From NCBI RefSeq assembly GCF_001718835.1, contig NZ_CP013443.1, positions 3,686,730-3,750,729 on the forward strand: a stretch of DNA of 64,000 nucleotides. The letters run 5' to 3'. The notes under the pieces were generated by a model that saw only the letters and a list, made by a program, of their open reading frames with translations, had not been told where the DNA came from and ran no database searches. The DNA comes from Burkholderia cepacia. GTDB lineage: Bacteria > Pseudomonadota > Gammaproteobacteria > Burkholderiales > Burkholderiaceae. Below are positions 19,343-28,371 of the stretch, piece by piece. Each line of letters opens with the position of its first letter. The stretch's first letter is position 1. Position numbers and translations under genes: made by a program.

Positions 19343-20503
19343 ATGTCGCCGCAAGCGCTGACCACCTCCGCGCTGCGCGCGTGGCTGCAGCTCGCGCATG
19401 CGCCCGGCCTCCCGCCCGCCGTGCTGCAGGCACTGCTCGACGCGTTCGGCTCGCCGCGCGCGCTCATCGACGCGCCGGACGACGCGATCGCCGCCGCAAC
19501 CAGCCCCGCCGCCGCGCAGGCCGTCCGCGCGAGCGAACGCGGCGACCTCGACGCACGGGCCGCCGCGGCGCTCGCGTGGCGCGACGCGCCCGGCAACTGC
19601 ATCGTCCCGCTCGGCGATCCCGCGTATCCGCCGCGGCTGCGCGACCTGCACGATCCGCCGCCGCTGCTATATGTAAAGGGCCGGCTCGACCTGCTGCACG
19701 CGCGCGGCCTGGCCGTGGTCGGCAGCCGCCACGCGACGCCGCAAGGGCTCGCCGACGCGACGCGCTTCGCCCGCGAGCTGTCCGACGCCGGGCTTCCGAT
19801 CGTGTCGGGCCTCGCGCTCGGGATCGACGGCGCCGCGCACCGCGGCGGGCTCGACGGCCGGTCAGGCACGGTCGCGGTGATCGCGACCGGCGCCGATCTC
19901 GTCTATCCGGCGCGACACCGCGCGCTCGCCCACGAAATCGCCGCTCACGGCGCGATCCTGTCGGAATGGCCGCTCGGCACGCCGGCCCGCGCCGCCCACT
20001 TCCCGCAACGCAACCGGCTGATCGCCGCGCTCGCGATCGGCGCGCTCGTCGTCGAGGCCGCCCCGCGCTCCGGCTCGCTGATCACCGCACGGCTCGCGAA
20101 CGAACTGGGGCGCGATGTATTCGCGATGCCGGGCTCGATCCACGCGCCGCTCGCGCAGGGCTGCCATGCACTGATCCGCGACGGCGCGAAGCTCACCGCG
20201 ACGCCCGAGGACGTCCTCGACGAATACGGGCTGCGCACGGAATCGCCGGGCGACGCGTCGCCGGCCGCGGCGACATCCGGCGACGCGACCGAGCAGGCCG
20301 TCCTCGCCGCGCTGGGATACGGCCCCGTCACCTACGAATGGCTCGCCGAACACAGCGGCCTGGCCGACGACGTGCTGCACGGCGCGCTGCTCGCGCTCGA
20401 GCTGGCCGGTCGCGTCGCGAGCGTCCCCGGCGGACGCTTCGTCCGGCTCGGCGGCCCGGCCGCGCCGCAGCTTGCGTGCGGCGTGCTACATTCCCCCGCA
20501 TAG
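19343..20503 (+). CDS. dprA: DprA/Smf, DNA-processing protein
   Basis: Binds incoming single-stranded DNA and loads RecA during natural transformation. The product has 386 residues: a SAM-like N-terminal region, the Rossmann-fold DprA core (VVGSRHATPQG; SGLALGIDGAAHRGGL; FPQRNRLIAAL) and a C-terminal winged-helix domain. ATG 19343 follows GAGGGG at good spacing; an upstream ATG at 19298 lacks a ribosome site. It faces away from def. Confidence 0.92.
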   Translation: MSPQALTTSALRAWLQLAHAPGLPPAVLQALLDAFGSPRALIDAPDDAIAAATSPAAAQAVRASERGDLDARAAAALAWRDAPGNCIVPLGDPAYPPRLRDLHDPPPLLYVKGRLDLLHARGLAVVGSRHATPQGLADATRFARELSDAGLPIVSGLALGIDGAAHRGGLDGRSGTVAVIATGADLVYPARHRALAHEIAAHGAILSEWPLGTPARAAHFPQRNRLIAALAIGALVVEAAPRSGSLITARLANELGRDVFAMPGSIHAPLAQGCHALIRDGAKLTATPEDVLDEYGLRTESPGDASPAAATSGDATEQAVLAALGYGPVTYEWLAEHSGLADDVLHGALLALELAGRVASVPGGRFVRLGGPAAPQLACGVLHSPA

Positions 20504-20539
20504 GAGCGGCCACGCCGCCGACGATATCCAAGGAAATCC

Positions 20540-20920
20540 ATGCCCGCGCTGAACCTCGACACCGATGCGGATCGGATCGCCGAGCGCCTCGCCGATCCCG
20601 GCACGTTGCTCGTCGCCTGCCTGTGCGCCGAGTGGTGCGGTACGTGCCGCGACTACCGGACGGCCTTCGACCAGCTCGCCGACGCGCATCCGGACGCCTG
20701 CTTCGCCTGGATCGACATCGAAACGCACGCCGACCAGCTCGACGATCTCGACGTCGAGAACTTCCCGACGATCCTGATCGAGGATACCCACACCGCACGC
20801 TTCTTCGGCACGGTGCTGCCGCATGCGGCGATCGTCGAGCGGATGCTGTCCGACCTGAGCGCGGTACCCGGTGCGCCGCACGCACCGAAATTGCGCAACG
20901 TCCTGACCGTCGAAGCCTGA
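20540..20920 (+). CDS. Thioredoxin-like protein
   Basis: 126-residue cytoplasmic thioredoxin-fold protein with redox-active site WCGTC (about residues 32-36) and the cis-Pro in ENFPTILI. No signal peptide. It lies 36 bases downstream of dprA on the same strand and is probably co-transcribed. The specific partner is unknown. Confidence 0.87.
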   Translation: MPALNLDTDADRIAERLADPGTLLVACLCAEWCGTCRDYRTAFDQLADAHPDACFAWIDIETHADQLDDLDVENFPTILIEDTHTARFFGTVLPHAAIVERMLSDLSAVPGAPHAPKLRNVLTVEA

Positions 20921-20977
20921 GCCGCGTGCCGGTGCCGCGGTATTTCGCGCGAAAGCGCGCCCTGCTGCGCCGCACGC

Positions 20978-21006
20978 TTGCCGCCGTCACGCCCCCCCTC
21001 TATGAT
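20978..21006 (+). promoter_or_regulatory. Predicted sigma-70 promoter of topB
   Basis: TTGCCG (20978-20983), a 17-base spacer and TATGAT (21001-21006), about 106 bases upstream of the topB ATG. The -10 has five of six consensus bases. Confidence 0.55.
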
Positions 21007-21112
21007 GAGCCGCTTTTTGCACGCCGAGCCGCCGTCGCGTCGGCGTGTGCTATAAAGCGGTCGTTAAAGGGACCCACAACCGGCGAACCCGGTCTACCAA
21101 CACACACCTGTC

Positions 21113-23710
21113 ATGTCCAAAGCACTGATCATTGCGGAAAAGCCTTCTGTCGCGAACGACATCGCACGCGCTTTGGGCGGCTTTACCAAGCATGACGAGT
21201 ATTACGAGAGCGACGATTTCGTCCTTTCGTCCGCTGTCGGCCACTTGCTGGAAATCGCCGCCCCGGAAGAGTACGAGGTCAAGCGCGGGAAATGGAGCTT
21301 CGCGCATCTGCCCGTCATCCCCCCGCATTTCGACCTGAACCCGATCGCTAAAAGCGAATCGCGTCTGAAAGTGCTCACGAAGCTGATGAAGCGCAAGGAC
21401 GTCGACCGCCTGATCAACGCATGTGACGCGGGGCGCGAGGGCGAGCTGATTTTCCGCCTGATCGCGCAGCACGCGAAGGCGAAGCAGCCGGTTCAGCGCC
21501 TGTGGCTGCAGTCGATGACCCCGCAGGCGATCCGCGACGGCTTCGCGAACCTGCGCAGCGACACCGACATGCAGCCGCTCGCCGACGCCGCACGCTGCCG
21601 CTCGGAAGCCGACTGGCTCGTCGGGATCAACGGCACCCGCGCGATGACCGCGTTCAACAGCAAGGGCGGCGGCTTCTTCCTGACGACAGTCGGCCGCGTT
21701 CAGACGCCAACGCTGTCGATCGTCGTCGAACGCGAAGAGAAAATCCGCCGCTTCATCCCGCGCGACTACTGGGAAGTGAAGGCGGAATTCGCATGCGCGG
21801 GCGGCTTCTACGAAGGCAAGTGGTTCGACCCGAAATTCAAGCGCGACGAATTCGATCCGGAAAAGCGCGACTCCCGCCTGTGGAGCCTGCCGGCTGCCGA
21901 AACGATCGTCGCCGCGTGCCGCGACCAGGTCGGCACGGTCTCGGAGGAATCGAAGCCGTCGACGCAACTGTCGCCGCTGCTGTTCGACCTGACGAGCCTG
22001 CAGCGCGAAGCGAACAGCCGTTTCGGCTTCTCCGCGAAGAACACGCTCGGTCTCGCGCAGGCGCTGTATGAAAAGCACAAGGTGCTGACCTACCCGCGTA
22101 CCGACGCGCGCGCGCTGCCGGAAGACTATCTGTCGACGGTCCAGTCCACGCTCGAGATGCTCAAGGAGAGCCACAACTACCTGCCGCATGCGAAGCAGGT
22201 GCTCGACAAGGGCTGGGTGAAGCCGAACAAGCGCATCTTCGACAACTCGAAGATCAGCGACCACTTCGCCATCATCCCGACGCTGCAGGCGCCGAAGTCG
22301 CTGTCCGAGCCGGAGCAGAAGCTGTACGACATGGTCGTGAAGCGCTTCCTCGCCGTGTTCTTCCCGGCCGCCGAATTCCGTGTCACGACGCGGATCACCG
22401 AAGTCGCCGGCCATCACTTCAAGACCGAAGGCAAGGTGCTCGTCGAGCCGGGCTGGCTGCAGGTGTACGGCCGCGATGCCGAAGGCGCGGACGCGAACCT
22501 CGTGCCGGTGCAGAAGGACGAGAAGGTGAAGACGGACGAAATCGCCGCCGTCGCGCTCGTCACGAAGCCGCCCGCACGCTACTCGGAAGCGACGCTGCTG
22601 TCCGCGATGGAAGGCGCGGGCAAGCTCGTCGAGGACGACGAGCTGCGCGAAGCCATGGCCGCGAAGGGCCTCGGCACGCCCGCCACGCGCGCGGCGATCA
22701 TCGAAGGGCTGCTCGGCGAGAAATACCTCGTGCGCGAAGGCCGCGAACTGATCCCGACCGCGAAGGCGTTCCAGCTGATGACGCTGCTGCGTGGGCTTGA
22801 CGTGAAGGAGCTGACCGCGCCGGAACTCACCGGCGAATGGGAGTACAAGCTGTCGCAGATGGAGCGCGGCAATCTCGGGCGTGACGCGTTCATGCAGGAG
22901 ATCGCCCGCATGACGCAGCAGATCGTCAAGCGCGCAAAGGAATACGATTCCGACACGATCCCCGGCGACTACGCGACGCTCGAGACGCCGTGCCCGAACT
23001 GCGGCGGCCAGGTGAAGGAAAACTACCGCCGCTTCGCGTGCACGAAGTGCGAGTTCTCGATCTCGAAGATTCCGGGCAGCCGGCAGTTCGAGATCGCGGA
23101 AGTCGAGGAGCTGCTGCGGGAAAAGACGATCGGCCCGCTGTCCGGCTTCCGCAGCAAGATGGGCCGCCCGTTCTCGGCGATCCTCAAGCTCTCGTTCGAC
23201 GACGAGACGAAGAACTACAAGCTCGAGTTCGATTTCGGCCAGGATACGGGCGGCGAGGAAGGCGAGGCGCCCGACTTCTCCGCGCAGGAGCCGGTCGGCG
23301 CGTGCCCGAAGTGCAAGGGCCGCGTGTTCGAGCACGGGATGAGCTACGTGTGCGAGCACTCGGTGGCCAACCCGAAGACGTGCGACTTCCGCTCGGGCAA
23401 GGTGATCCTGCAGCAGGAAATCACGCGCGAGCAGATGGGCAAGCTGCTGGCCGACGGCCGCACGGACCTGCTGCCGAGCTTCAAGTCGTCGCGCACCGGC
23501 CGCAACTTCAAGGCGTTCCTCGTGAAGCAGCCGGACGGCAAGATCGGCTTCGAGTTCGAGAAGAAGGAACCGAAGGCCGCCGCCGCGAAGAAGACTGCGA
23601 AATCGGCGACGAAGGATGCCGAAACCGTGACGGAAGGCGCCGACGAGAAGCCGGCTCCAGCCCGCAAGACCGCTGCGCGCAAGACGACGACGCGCAAGAC
23701 CGGCTCGTAA
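21113..23710 (+). CDS. topB: DNA topoisomerase III
   Basis: Type IA topoisomerase that decatenates and relaxes DNA. The product has 865 residues: a Toprim domain at the N-terminus (LIIAEKPSVANDIA; NACDAGREGELIFRLI), the gate domain with the catalytic Tyr in KVLTYPRTDARALPEDY, and two C-terminal zinc-finger-like cysteine sets (CPNCGG...CTKC; CPKCKG). A Lys/Ala/Thr-rich basic tail of about 55 residues follows, probably for DNA binding. A strong hairpin terminator follows the stop. Confidence 0.95.
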   Translation: MSKALIIAEKPSVANDIARALGGFTKHDEYYESDDFVLSSAVGHLLEIAAPEEYEVKRGKWSFAHLPVIPPHFDLNPIAKSESRLKVLTKLMKRKDVDRLINACDAGREGELIFRLIAQHAKAKQPVQRLWLQSMTPQAIRDGFANLRSDTDMQPLADAARCRSEADWLVGINGTRAMTAFNSKGGGFFLTTVGRVQTPTLSIVVEREEKIRRFIPRDYWEVKAEFACAGGFYEGKWFDPKFKRDEFDPEKRDSRLWSLPAAETIVAACRDQVGTVSEESKPSTQLSPLLFDLTSLQREANSRFGFSAKNTLGLAQALYEKHKVLTYPRTDARALPEDYLSTVQSTLEMLKESHNYLPHAKQVLDKGWVKPNKRIFDNSKISDHFAIIPTLQAPKSLSEPEQKLYDMVVKRFLAVFFPAAEFRVTTRITEVAGHHFKTEGKVLVEPGWLQVYGRDAEGADANLVPVQKDEKVKTDEIAAVALVTKPPARYSEATLLSAMEGAGKLVEDDELREAMAAKGLGTPATRAAIIEGLLGEKYLVREGRELIPTAKAFQLMTLLRGLDVKELTAPELTGEWEYKLSQMERGNLGRDAFMQEIARMTQQIVKRAKEYDSDTIPGDYATLETPCPNCGGQVKENYRRFACTKCEFSISKIPGSRQFEIAEVEELLREKTIGPLSGFRSKMGRPFSAILKLSFDDETKNYKLEFDFGQDTGGEEGEAPDFSAQEPVGACPKCKGRVFEHGMSYVCEHSVANPKTCDFRSGKVILQQEITREQMGKLLADGRTDLLPSFKSSRTGRNFKAFLVKQPDGKIGFEFEKKEPKAAAAKKTAKSATKDAETVTEGADEKPAPARKTAARKTTTRKTGS

Positions 23711-23750
23711 GGGCTTGCCGCCCGGCGCACCCCGCGCCCGGCCGGCCGAC

Positions 23751-23786
23751 AAAAAACGCGGATCGACTGCTCGATCCGCGTTTTTT
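23751..23786. terminator. Bidirectional rho-independent terminator
   Basis: A perfect 16-bp stem (23751-23766/23771-23786) with a 4-base loop, flanked by six A and six T, lies between the convergent topB and LysR genes. The sequence fits termination from both directions. Confidence 0.93.
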
Positions 23787-23823
23787 ATTGCGCGGGCGGT
23801 TCGATCACCGCCCCGCCCCCGCG

Positions 23824-24873
23824 CTACAGCGGCGACGGCACGGCAACCCGCGACCGTGGCGAACGCGGCAGGCGCGACGAGACCGTCGAATCGACCTGAT
23901 CCGGCCGTTCGGGACGCATCTCGACGCCGATCGGCGCCGGCGCGACGCCCTGCGCGGCCCACTGCTCGCCCATCGTCGCGTCGGTCGAGTGGCTGAAATG
24001 CTCGACGAGGTGGTCGATGAACGTGCGCACCTTCGCAGGCAGATGGCGCCGGCTCGGATAGGCGATGTTGATCTCGACCTGCGGCAGCCGGAAATCCGGC
24101 AGCAGCCGCACGAGCGCGCCGCGCGCGATGTCGCTGCCGATCAGGTAGCTCGGCAGGATCGCGACCCCCATCCCGAGCAGCGCGAACTGGCGCAGCATCG
24201 CGGTGTTGTTCGCGACGATCACGTTGGTCGGGCGCACGCGCACTTCACCGTCCGGCCCCGTGAACACACGCTCGTCGCCCCAGTATTCGGTCGGCAGGCT
24301 CAGGCTCGGATGCTCGGCGAGATGCTCCGGATGAGTCGGCACGCCGTGCTTTTCCAGGTAGCTCGGCGTCGCGCACACGGTCATGCAGCCGGTGGTCAGG
24401 CGCCGCGTGACGATGCTCGCGCTGCGCATCTGGCGCGTGACGACGATGCCCACATCGAAACCTTCCTCGACCAGATCGACCTGCCGGTCGACCAGCGTGA
24501 GATCCGGCACCACTTTCGGGAAATTCTCCGTGTACGACTGCAACACGGGCGCGAGGTTATGCAGGCCGAACACGACCGGCGCGACGATGCGCAGCGTGCC
24601 GACCGGCTCGTGATTGCGCGCGACGACCATCTGCTCGACGTCTTCCAGCTCGTCGAGGATCTGGCGGGCACGCTCCAGATAGACCTGGCCTGACTCCGTC
24701 AGGGAAAGGCTGCGCGTGGTGCGGTTCAGCAAACGCGTGCCGAGCCTGCCCTCCAGATCGGCGACGTGACGCGTCGCGACCGCGTTGGAGATATCCATTG
24801 CACTCGCGGCCCGCGCGAAACTGCCGAGATCTGCAACCTTGACGAACACGCGCATCGACTGCAAATGATCCAT
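23824..24873 (-). CDS. LysR-family transcriptional regulator
   Basis: 349-residue regulator: N-terminal winged HTH (MDHLQSMRVFVKVADLGSF...LTESGQVYLERAR) and a periplasmic-binding-protein-like effector domain (about 90-295). The C-terminal 45 residues, rich in Pro, Arg and Ser, extend beyond the usual LysR length. It is transcribed divergently from the 2-hydroxyacid dehydrogenase gene, which may be its target. The inducer is unknown. Confidence 0.9.
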   Translation of the reverse strand: MDHLQSMRVFVKVADLGSFARAASAMDISNAVATRHVADLEGRLGTRLLNRTTRSLSLTESGQVYLERARQILDELEDVEQMVVARNHEPVGTLRIVAPVVFGLHNLAPVLQSYTENFPKVVPDLTLVDRQVDLVEEGFDVGIVVTRQMRSASIVTRRLTTGCMTVCATPSYLEKHGVPTHPEHLAEHPSLSLPTEYWGDERVFTGPDGEVRVRPTNVIVANNTAMLRQFALLGMGVAILPSYLIGSDIARGALVRLLPDFRLPQVEINIAYPSRRHLPAKVRTFIDHLVEHFSHSTDATMGEQWAAQGVAPAPIGVEMRPERPDQVDSTVSSRLPRSPRSRVAVPSPL

Positions 24874-25299
24874 AAACGACTCCTGCCGCTGTTACAACTT
24901 CAAAAAGATGAAGCAAATGCGTAATTCTCCTACGACAGCGGAAATGATGCAGAGTTGCTCAACAAGGCCCCGGTTGACGATAAAAATAGTCAAAAATCCT
25001 CGCGTCTCGCGGATAATTGATCCAATTATTCCGATTGGGGCAACAATTGGGTGAACCTCGTCGAGTATGCGGCCGAATCAGGAAGGACGTATTTGATGCG
25101 ACACAACAGCGCACCCTTCCGCAGGTCGCGCGAGCGGCGCCGGTTCAGGCTGCCGCCAATTGCGGCGGAGCGTAACAACCTGTTAAAAAGACACCACGAA
25201 GGCGGCCGACATAGCATCATGTCGGCCCCGGCCGGGCGGGACGGGTGCGCGAGGTGCGCCGCCGCCACTGCCGCTTTCAACGTGCGACACCCGCTCATC
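24874..25299. promoter_or_regulatory. Divergent intergenic region with a dyad
   Basis: A 426-base region between the LysR gene and the divergent dehydrogenase. An inverted repeat CCAAT-N7-ATTGG lies at 25022-25038, followed by another ATTGG at 25046-25050, inside a short AT-rich stretch. This could be a LysR operator but does not fit the T-N11-A rule exactly. No gene was seen in the region. Confidence 0.35.
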
Positions 25300-26313
25300 A
25301 TGAAAATTGCCATCCTCGACGACTACCAGGACGCCGTCCGCAAGCTGAACTGCTTCGAGATGCTTGCCGGCCACGACGTGAAGGTTTTCAACAATACGGT
25401 GCGCGGATTGGGACAACTCGCGAGCCGTCTGGCGGAAGTCGAGGCGCTCGTACTGATTCGCGAACGAACCCCGATTTCGTCGCAACTGCTCGCGAAGCTG
25501 CCGAACCTGCGCATGATCAGCCAGACCGGCCGCGTGTCGAGCCACATCGATCTCGAAGCCTGTACCGACCGCGGCATCGCGGTGCTCGAAGGCACGGGCT
25601 CGCCGGTCGCCCCCGCCGAGCTGACCTGGGCGCTCGTGATGGCCGCCCAGCGCCGCATTCCGCAGTACGTCGCGAACCTGAAGCAGGGTGCCTGGCAGCA
25701 GTCGGGCCTGAAGACGTCGGCCATGCCGCCGAACTTCGGCCTCGGCCAGGTGCTGCGCGGCCAGACGCTCGGCATCTGGGGCTACGGCAAGATCGGCCGG
25801 CTGGTCGCCGGCTACGGCAAGGCGTTCGGGATGAACGTGCTGATCTGGGGCCGCGAGCATTCGCTCGAGGCCGCGCGCGCCGACGGCTATACGGCCGCCG
25901 AAAGCCGCGAAGCGCTGTTCGAGCAGAGCGACGTGCTGTCGCTGCACCTGCGCATGCATGACGACACGCGCGGGATCGTGAAGCAGGAAGACCTGATGCG
26001 GATGAAGCCGACGTCGCTGCTCGTCAACACGAGCCGCGCCGAACTGCTCGAGGAAAACGCACTGGTCAACGCGCTGTCGCACAACCGTCCGGGGATGGTC
26101 GCGATCGACGTGTTCGAGAGCGAGCCGATCCTGCAGGGCTACAGCCTGCTGCGGATGGAAAACGTGATCTGCACGCCGCACATCGGCTACGTCGAGCGCG
26201 AAAGCTACGAGCTCTACTTCAGCGCCGCGTTCCGCAACATCCTCGCGTTCGACGACGGCGACATGTCGAGCGTCGCCAACCCGGAAGCGCTGACGCCGAT
26301 CCGCAAGCGCTGA
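25300..26313 (+). CDS. D-isomer-specific 2-hydroxyacid dehydrogenase
   Basis: NAD(P)-dependent oxidoreductase interconverting 2-hydroxy and 2-oxo acids, 337 residues. The Rossmann motif is LGIWGYGKIGRLVAGYGKAFGM (split family pattern GxGxxG); catalytic Arg lies in LLVNTSRAELLEE, Glu in FESEPI and His in CTPHIGYVE. The start MKIAILDDYQDAV at 25300 is the family norm; upstream in-frame ATGs read through non-coding DNA. Substrate not assignable. Confidence 0.88.
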   Translation: MKIAILDDYQDAVRKLNCFEMLAGHDVKVFNNTVRGLGQLASRLAEVEALVLIRERTPISSQLLAKLPNLRMISQTGRVSSHIDLEACTDRGIAVLEGTGSPVAPAELTWALVMAAQRRIPQYVANLKQGAWQQSGLKTSAMPPNFGLGQVLRGQTLGIWGYGKIGRLVAGYGKAFGMNVLIWGREHSLEAARADGYTAAESREALFEQSDVLSLHLRMHDDTRGIVKQEDLMRMKPTSLLVNTSRAELLEENALVNALSHNRPGMVAIDVFESEPILQGYSLLRMENVICTPHIGYVERESYELYFSAAFRNILAFDDGDMSSVANPEALTPIRKR

Positions 26314-26363
26314 CCGGCGCGGGCTGCGCATGCCGCGCGGCCCCGCTCCACCATTCCCGATCG

Positions 26364-27230
26364 TCAGGCGGCCACGCGGCCGCCCGTCATCGCGCCGACG
26401 CGCGTGAGGAAATGCTCGCCGTCGCGCCGCCCGAGATCGTACGCATGCCGCATCTGCGACGGGCTCGTGTAATCCCAACTCGAAATCGGTACCTTGCTCG
26501 ACGGCTGGACGTACAGCCGACGCTGCTCGCCATGCGCGACCGTAAACATCTGCGGGCGCGGATACAGCCGCGTGACGAGCACCAGCACGTCGCCCGGCGT
26601 CGGGTCGAGCGCGTCGACGGGCACGTTGTCGACCATGCCGCCGTCGAGCACGGGCCGGCCGCCGCGGCGCAGCACCGGCGTGAACGGCGGCGTGCAGGAC
26701 GACTGCAGGATCAGGTCGGCGAGTTCGTCGACTTGCGTGCAGGCCTGCGCCCGCACGAACTCGGGCCGAAAGCCGAGCGTGCGCCCGAGCGTCGGGTGCA
26801 GCGTCTTGCGCACGTACTTCTCGATGTTGTATGCGACGAGACCGGCGGCGACTGCGCTGCGCGCACCGAGCCAGCGCGGCACATGCGACACGCCGATGCG
26901 GATCTCCGGCGCCGCGGCAAGCTTCGCGAACGGTTCGCCGTAGATGTCGAGCAGCGCCTGACGGTAAATCCGGTAATGCGGAAACACGGGTTCGCGCCCG
27001 AACAGGTTGCCCCAGTACGCGTTCTTCCGGTTGTGGCGCAGCGCCTCTTCGTAATAGCGCATCACCCAGGCGGCGTCGCGCGTATACAGCATGCAGGCGG
27101 TTGCCGCGCCGGCCGAGATACCGGTGATCACGCGCGGGCGCAGGCCGAGCGCCGGCTGTGCGACGTCCCAGAAGCCGGCCTGCCACCAGCAGCGATTGCC
27201 GCCGCCCGCGAAGACGATCTGGTCGAACAT
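26364..27230 (-). CDS. Patatin-like phospholipase
   Basis: Patatin-family lipid acyl hydrolase, 288 residues. The oxyanion motif GGGNRCWW, the catalytic serine in GISAGAA and the catalytic Asp in DGGMVDN are all present. No export signal is seen, so it may act in the cytoplasm or be exported by a non-classical route. It starts eight bases after the thioesterase stop and is probably co-transcribed with it. Longer in-frame readings upstream are shadows of the thioesterase gene. Confidence 0.9.
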   Translation of the reverse strand: MFDQIVFAGGGNRCWWQAGFWDVAQPALGLRPRVITGISAGAATACMLYTRDAAWVMRYYEEALRHNRKNAYWGNLFGREPVFPHYRIYRQALLDIYGEPFAKLAAAPEIRIGVSHVPRWLGARSAVAAGLVAYNIEKYVRKTLHPTLGRTLGFRPEFVRAQACTQVDELADLILQSSCTPPFTPVLRRGGRPVLDGGMVDNVPVDALDPTPGDVLVLVTRLYPRPQMFTVAHGEQRRLYVQPSSKVPISSWDYTSPSQMRHAYDLGRRDGEHFLTRVGAMTGGRVAA

Positions 27231-27238
27231 CGCGCCGC

Positions 27239-27643
27239 TCAGCTGACGAGCGCGTAGGTCGACGTCGCGTGAACGGCCATCTTGCCGTCTTCGTCGAACA
27301 GCTCGACTTCGCCGAATACGAGATTGCGGCCCATTCGCAGCACGCGCGCGGTCACGAGCACGTCGCCCTTGCGCACGGGACGCATGAAGTTCGTGTTCAA
27401 CGACACGGTCGTCATCGGCCGGAACTCGCCGAGCGCGGCCGAGATCGCGACCACCATCGCGGTGTCGGCGGCCGCCGTGAACACCTGGCCGCAGATCACA
27501 CCGCCCGAATGGCGGAATTCGCCGGAAAACGGCAGGCGCAGCGTGACGCTGTCGTCGCCGATCGACACGGGAACCAGACCGAGCGAGCGGACCCAGGGGG
27601 CCAGCAGGCGATCCAGCAATTCTCGGACTGCGTTTTCGTCCAT
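27239..27643 (-). CDS. PaaI-type hotdog-fold thioesterase
   Basis: 134-residue acyl-CoA thioesterase of the PaaI/YdiI hotdog family. The helix block VICGQVFTAAADTAMVVAISAALG and the following TVSLNTNFMRPVRKGDV strand region are characteristic. The start MDENAVRELLDRLLAP at 27643 is favoured by family length; its ribosome site is weak. It pairs with the patatin gene, suggesting a small lipid or acyl-CoA turnover operon. Confidence 0.85.
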   Translation of the reverse strand: MDENAVRELLDRLLAPWVRSLGLVPVSIGDDSVTLRLPFSGEFRHSGGVICGQVFTAAADTAMVVAISAALGEFRPMTTVSLNTNFMRPVRKGDVLVTARVLRMGRNLVFGEVELFDEDGKMAVHATSTYALVS

Positions 27644-27792
27644 CTTCGAAAGCCCAGAAAGCGTTGCGCGACCGCCGCGCAACACGTGTGGCGTCATCAT
27701 ACCGGGAGCGCGAAAACTGCGATCGCTCGTTGCCACCCCAACCGGCCCGCACGTTCGTGACGAAATATTCTCAGGAAATTTGCAGAAAAGGC

Positions 27793-27821
27793 TTGTCAGG
27801 GGTAAAAAACCCGTGCATAAT
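27793..27821 (+). promoter_or_regulatory. Predicted sigma-70 promoter of tRNA-Lys
   Basis: TTGTCA (27793-27798), 17-base spacer, CATAAT (27816-27821). Expected transcription start is about seven bases before the mature tRNA 5' end. Confidence 0.7.
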
Positions 27822-27834
27822 TTCACTTCTGTTG

Positions 27835-27910
27835 GGGGCGTTAGCTCAGTTGGTAGAGCAGCGGACTCTTAATCCGTAGGTCGAGTGTTCGAGTCACTCA
27901 CGCCCCACCA
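27835..27910 (+). tRNA. tRNA-Lys (anticodon CTT)
   Basis: 76-nt tRNA with encoded CCA. The acceptor stem GGGGCGT/ACGCCCC is perfect. The anticodon arm reads GCGGA-CTCTTAA-TCCGT, giving CTT at positions 34-36, so it decodes AAG. It borders the accessory type VI module. Confidence 0.97.
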
Positions 27911-27920
27911 AGCATTTTGA

Positions 27921-27955
27921 AGCCCGGTCAGCGAAAGCTGACCGGGCTTTTTGCT
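27921..27955 (+). terminator. Rho-independent terminator of tRNA-Lys
   Basis: A perfect 12-bp stem (27921-27932/27937-27948) with a GAAA tetraloop and a T-rich tail directly follows tRNA-Lys. Confidence 0.92.
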
Positions 27956-28076
27956 TTTCGGCATGCCAGTACGACACGCCTTGTCGAACTGAAGCGCTTC
28001 GCTCGACCGTTGCCCGAACAGACAGCATCGGACAACGGCCGCACCAAACCAGGGGCGATGAAAACGCGCTCGCTCG

Positions 28077-28358
28077 TCACTCTCCTTCGCCACGCTGCGC
28101 GAGCAAGACCGCCCCACAGGTTGTCTTGTGCCCCTCGAGTGCAACCGGCGCCCCCAAATCCACGCTGTCGTCGCACCCCTCCGCAATCTCGAAGACGTGC
28201 GGTTCGCAAATCGGGCAGGTCACCTTGTCCCCCTTGCGCGCAATGGGGATCTCTTCGCGCCCCCACGTCGACGAGGGGCTGCCGGAAATCACGCGTCCAC
28301 CGTGACTGGTCACGTCGCCCACCACGATCTGCGCCTTGCCGCCTACTGTTGCTCGCAT
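28077..28358 (-). CDS. PAAR-domain type VI secretion spike tip protein
   Basis: 93-residue PAAR protein that caps the VgrG trimer and sharpens or loads the type VI spike. The PAAR repeats are visible (VVGDVTSHGGRVISGSPSST; IARKGDKVTCPIC; VALEGHKTTCGAVLL) and conserved His/Cys positions could bind zinc. It is the last gene of a vgrG-effector-immunity-PAAR block, 13 bases after the upstream stop. Confidence 0.9.
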   Translation of the reverse strand: MRATVGGKAQIVVGDVTSHGGRVISGSPSSTWGREEIPIARKGDKVTCPICEPHVFEIAEGCDDSVDLGAPVALEGHKTTCGAVLLAQRGEGE

Positions 28359-28371
28359 CGTCTACATAACC

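Noticed and set aside
21050..23962. 970-codon open frame on the minus strand opposite topB
   Set aside because: It is an antisense shadow of the GC3-rich topB gene; its translation is Arg/Ala/Leu/Asp-rich with no domain, while the plus strand encodes an intact topoisomerase.
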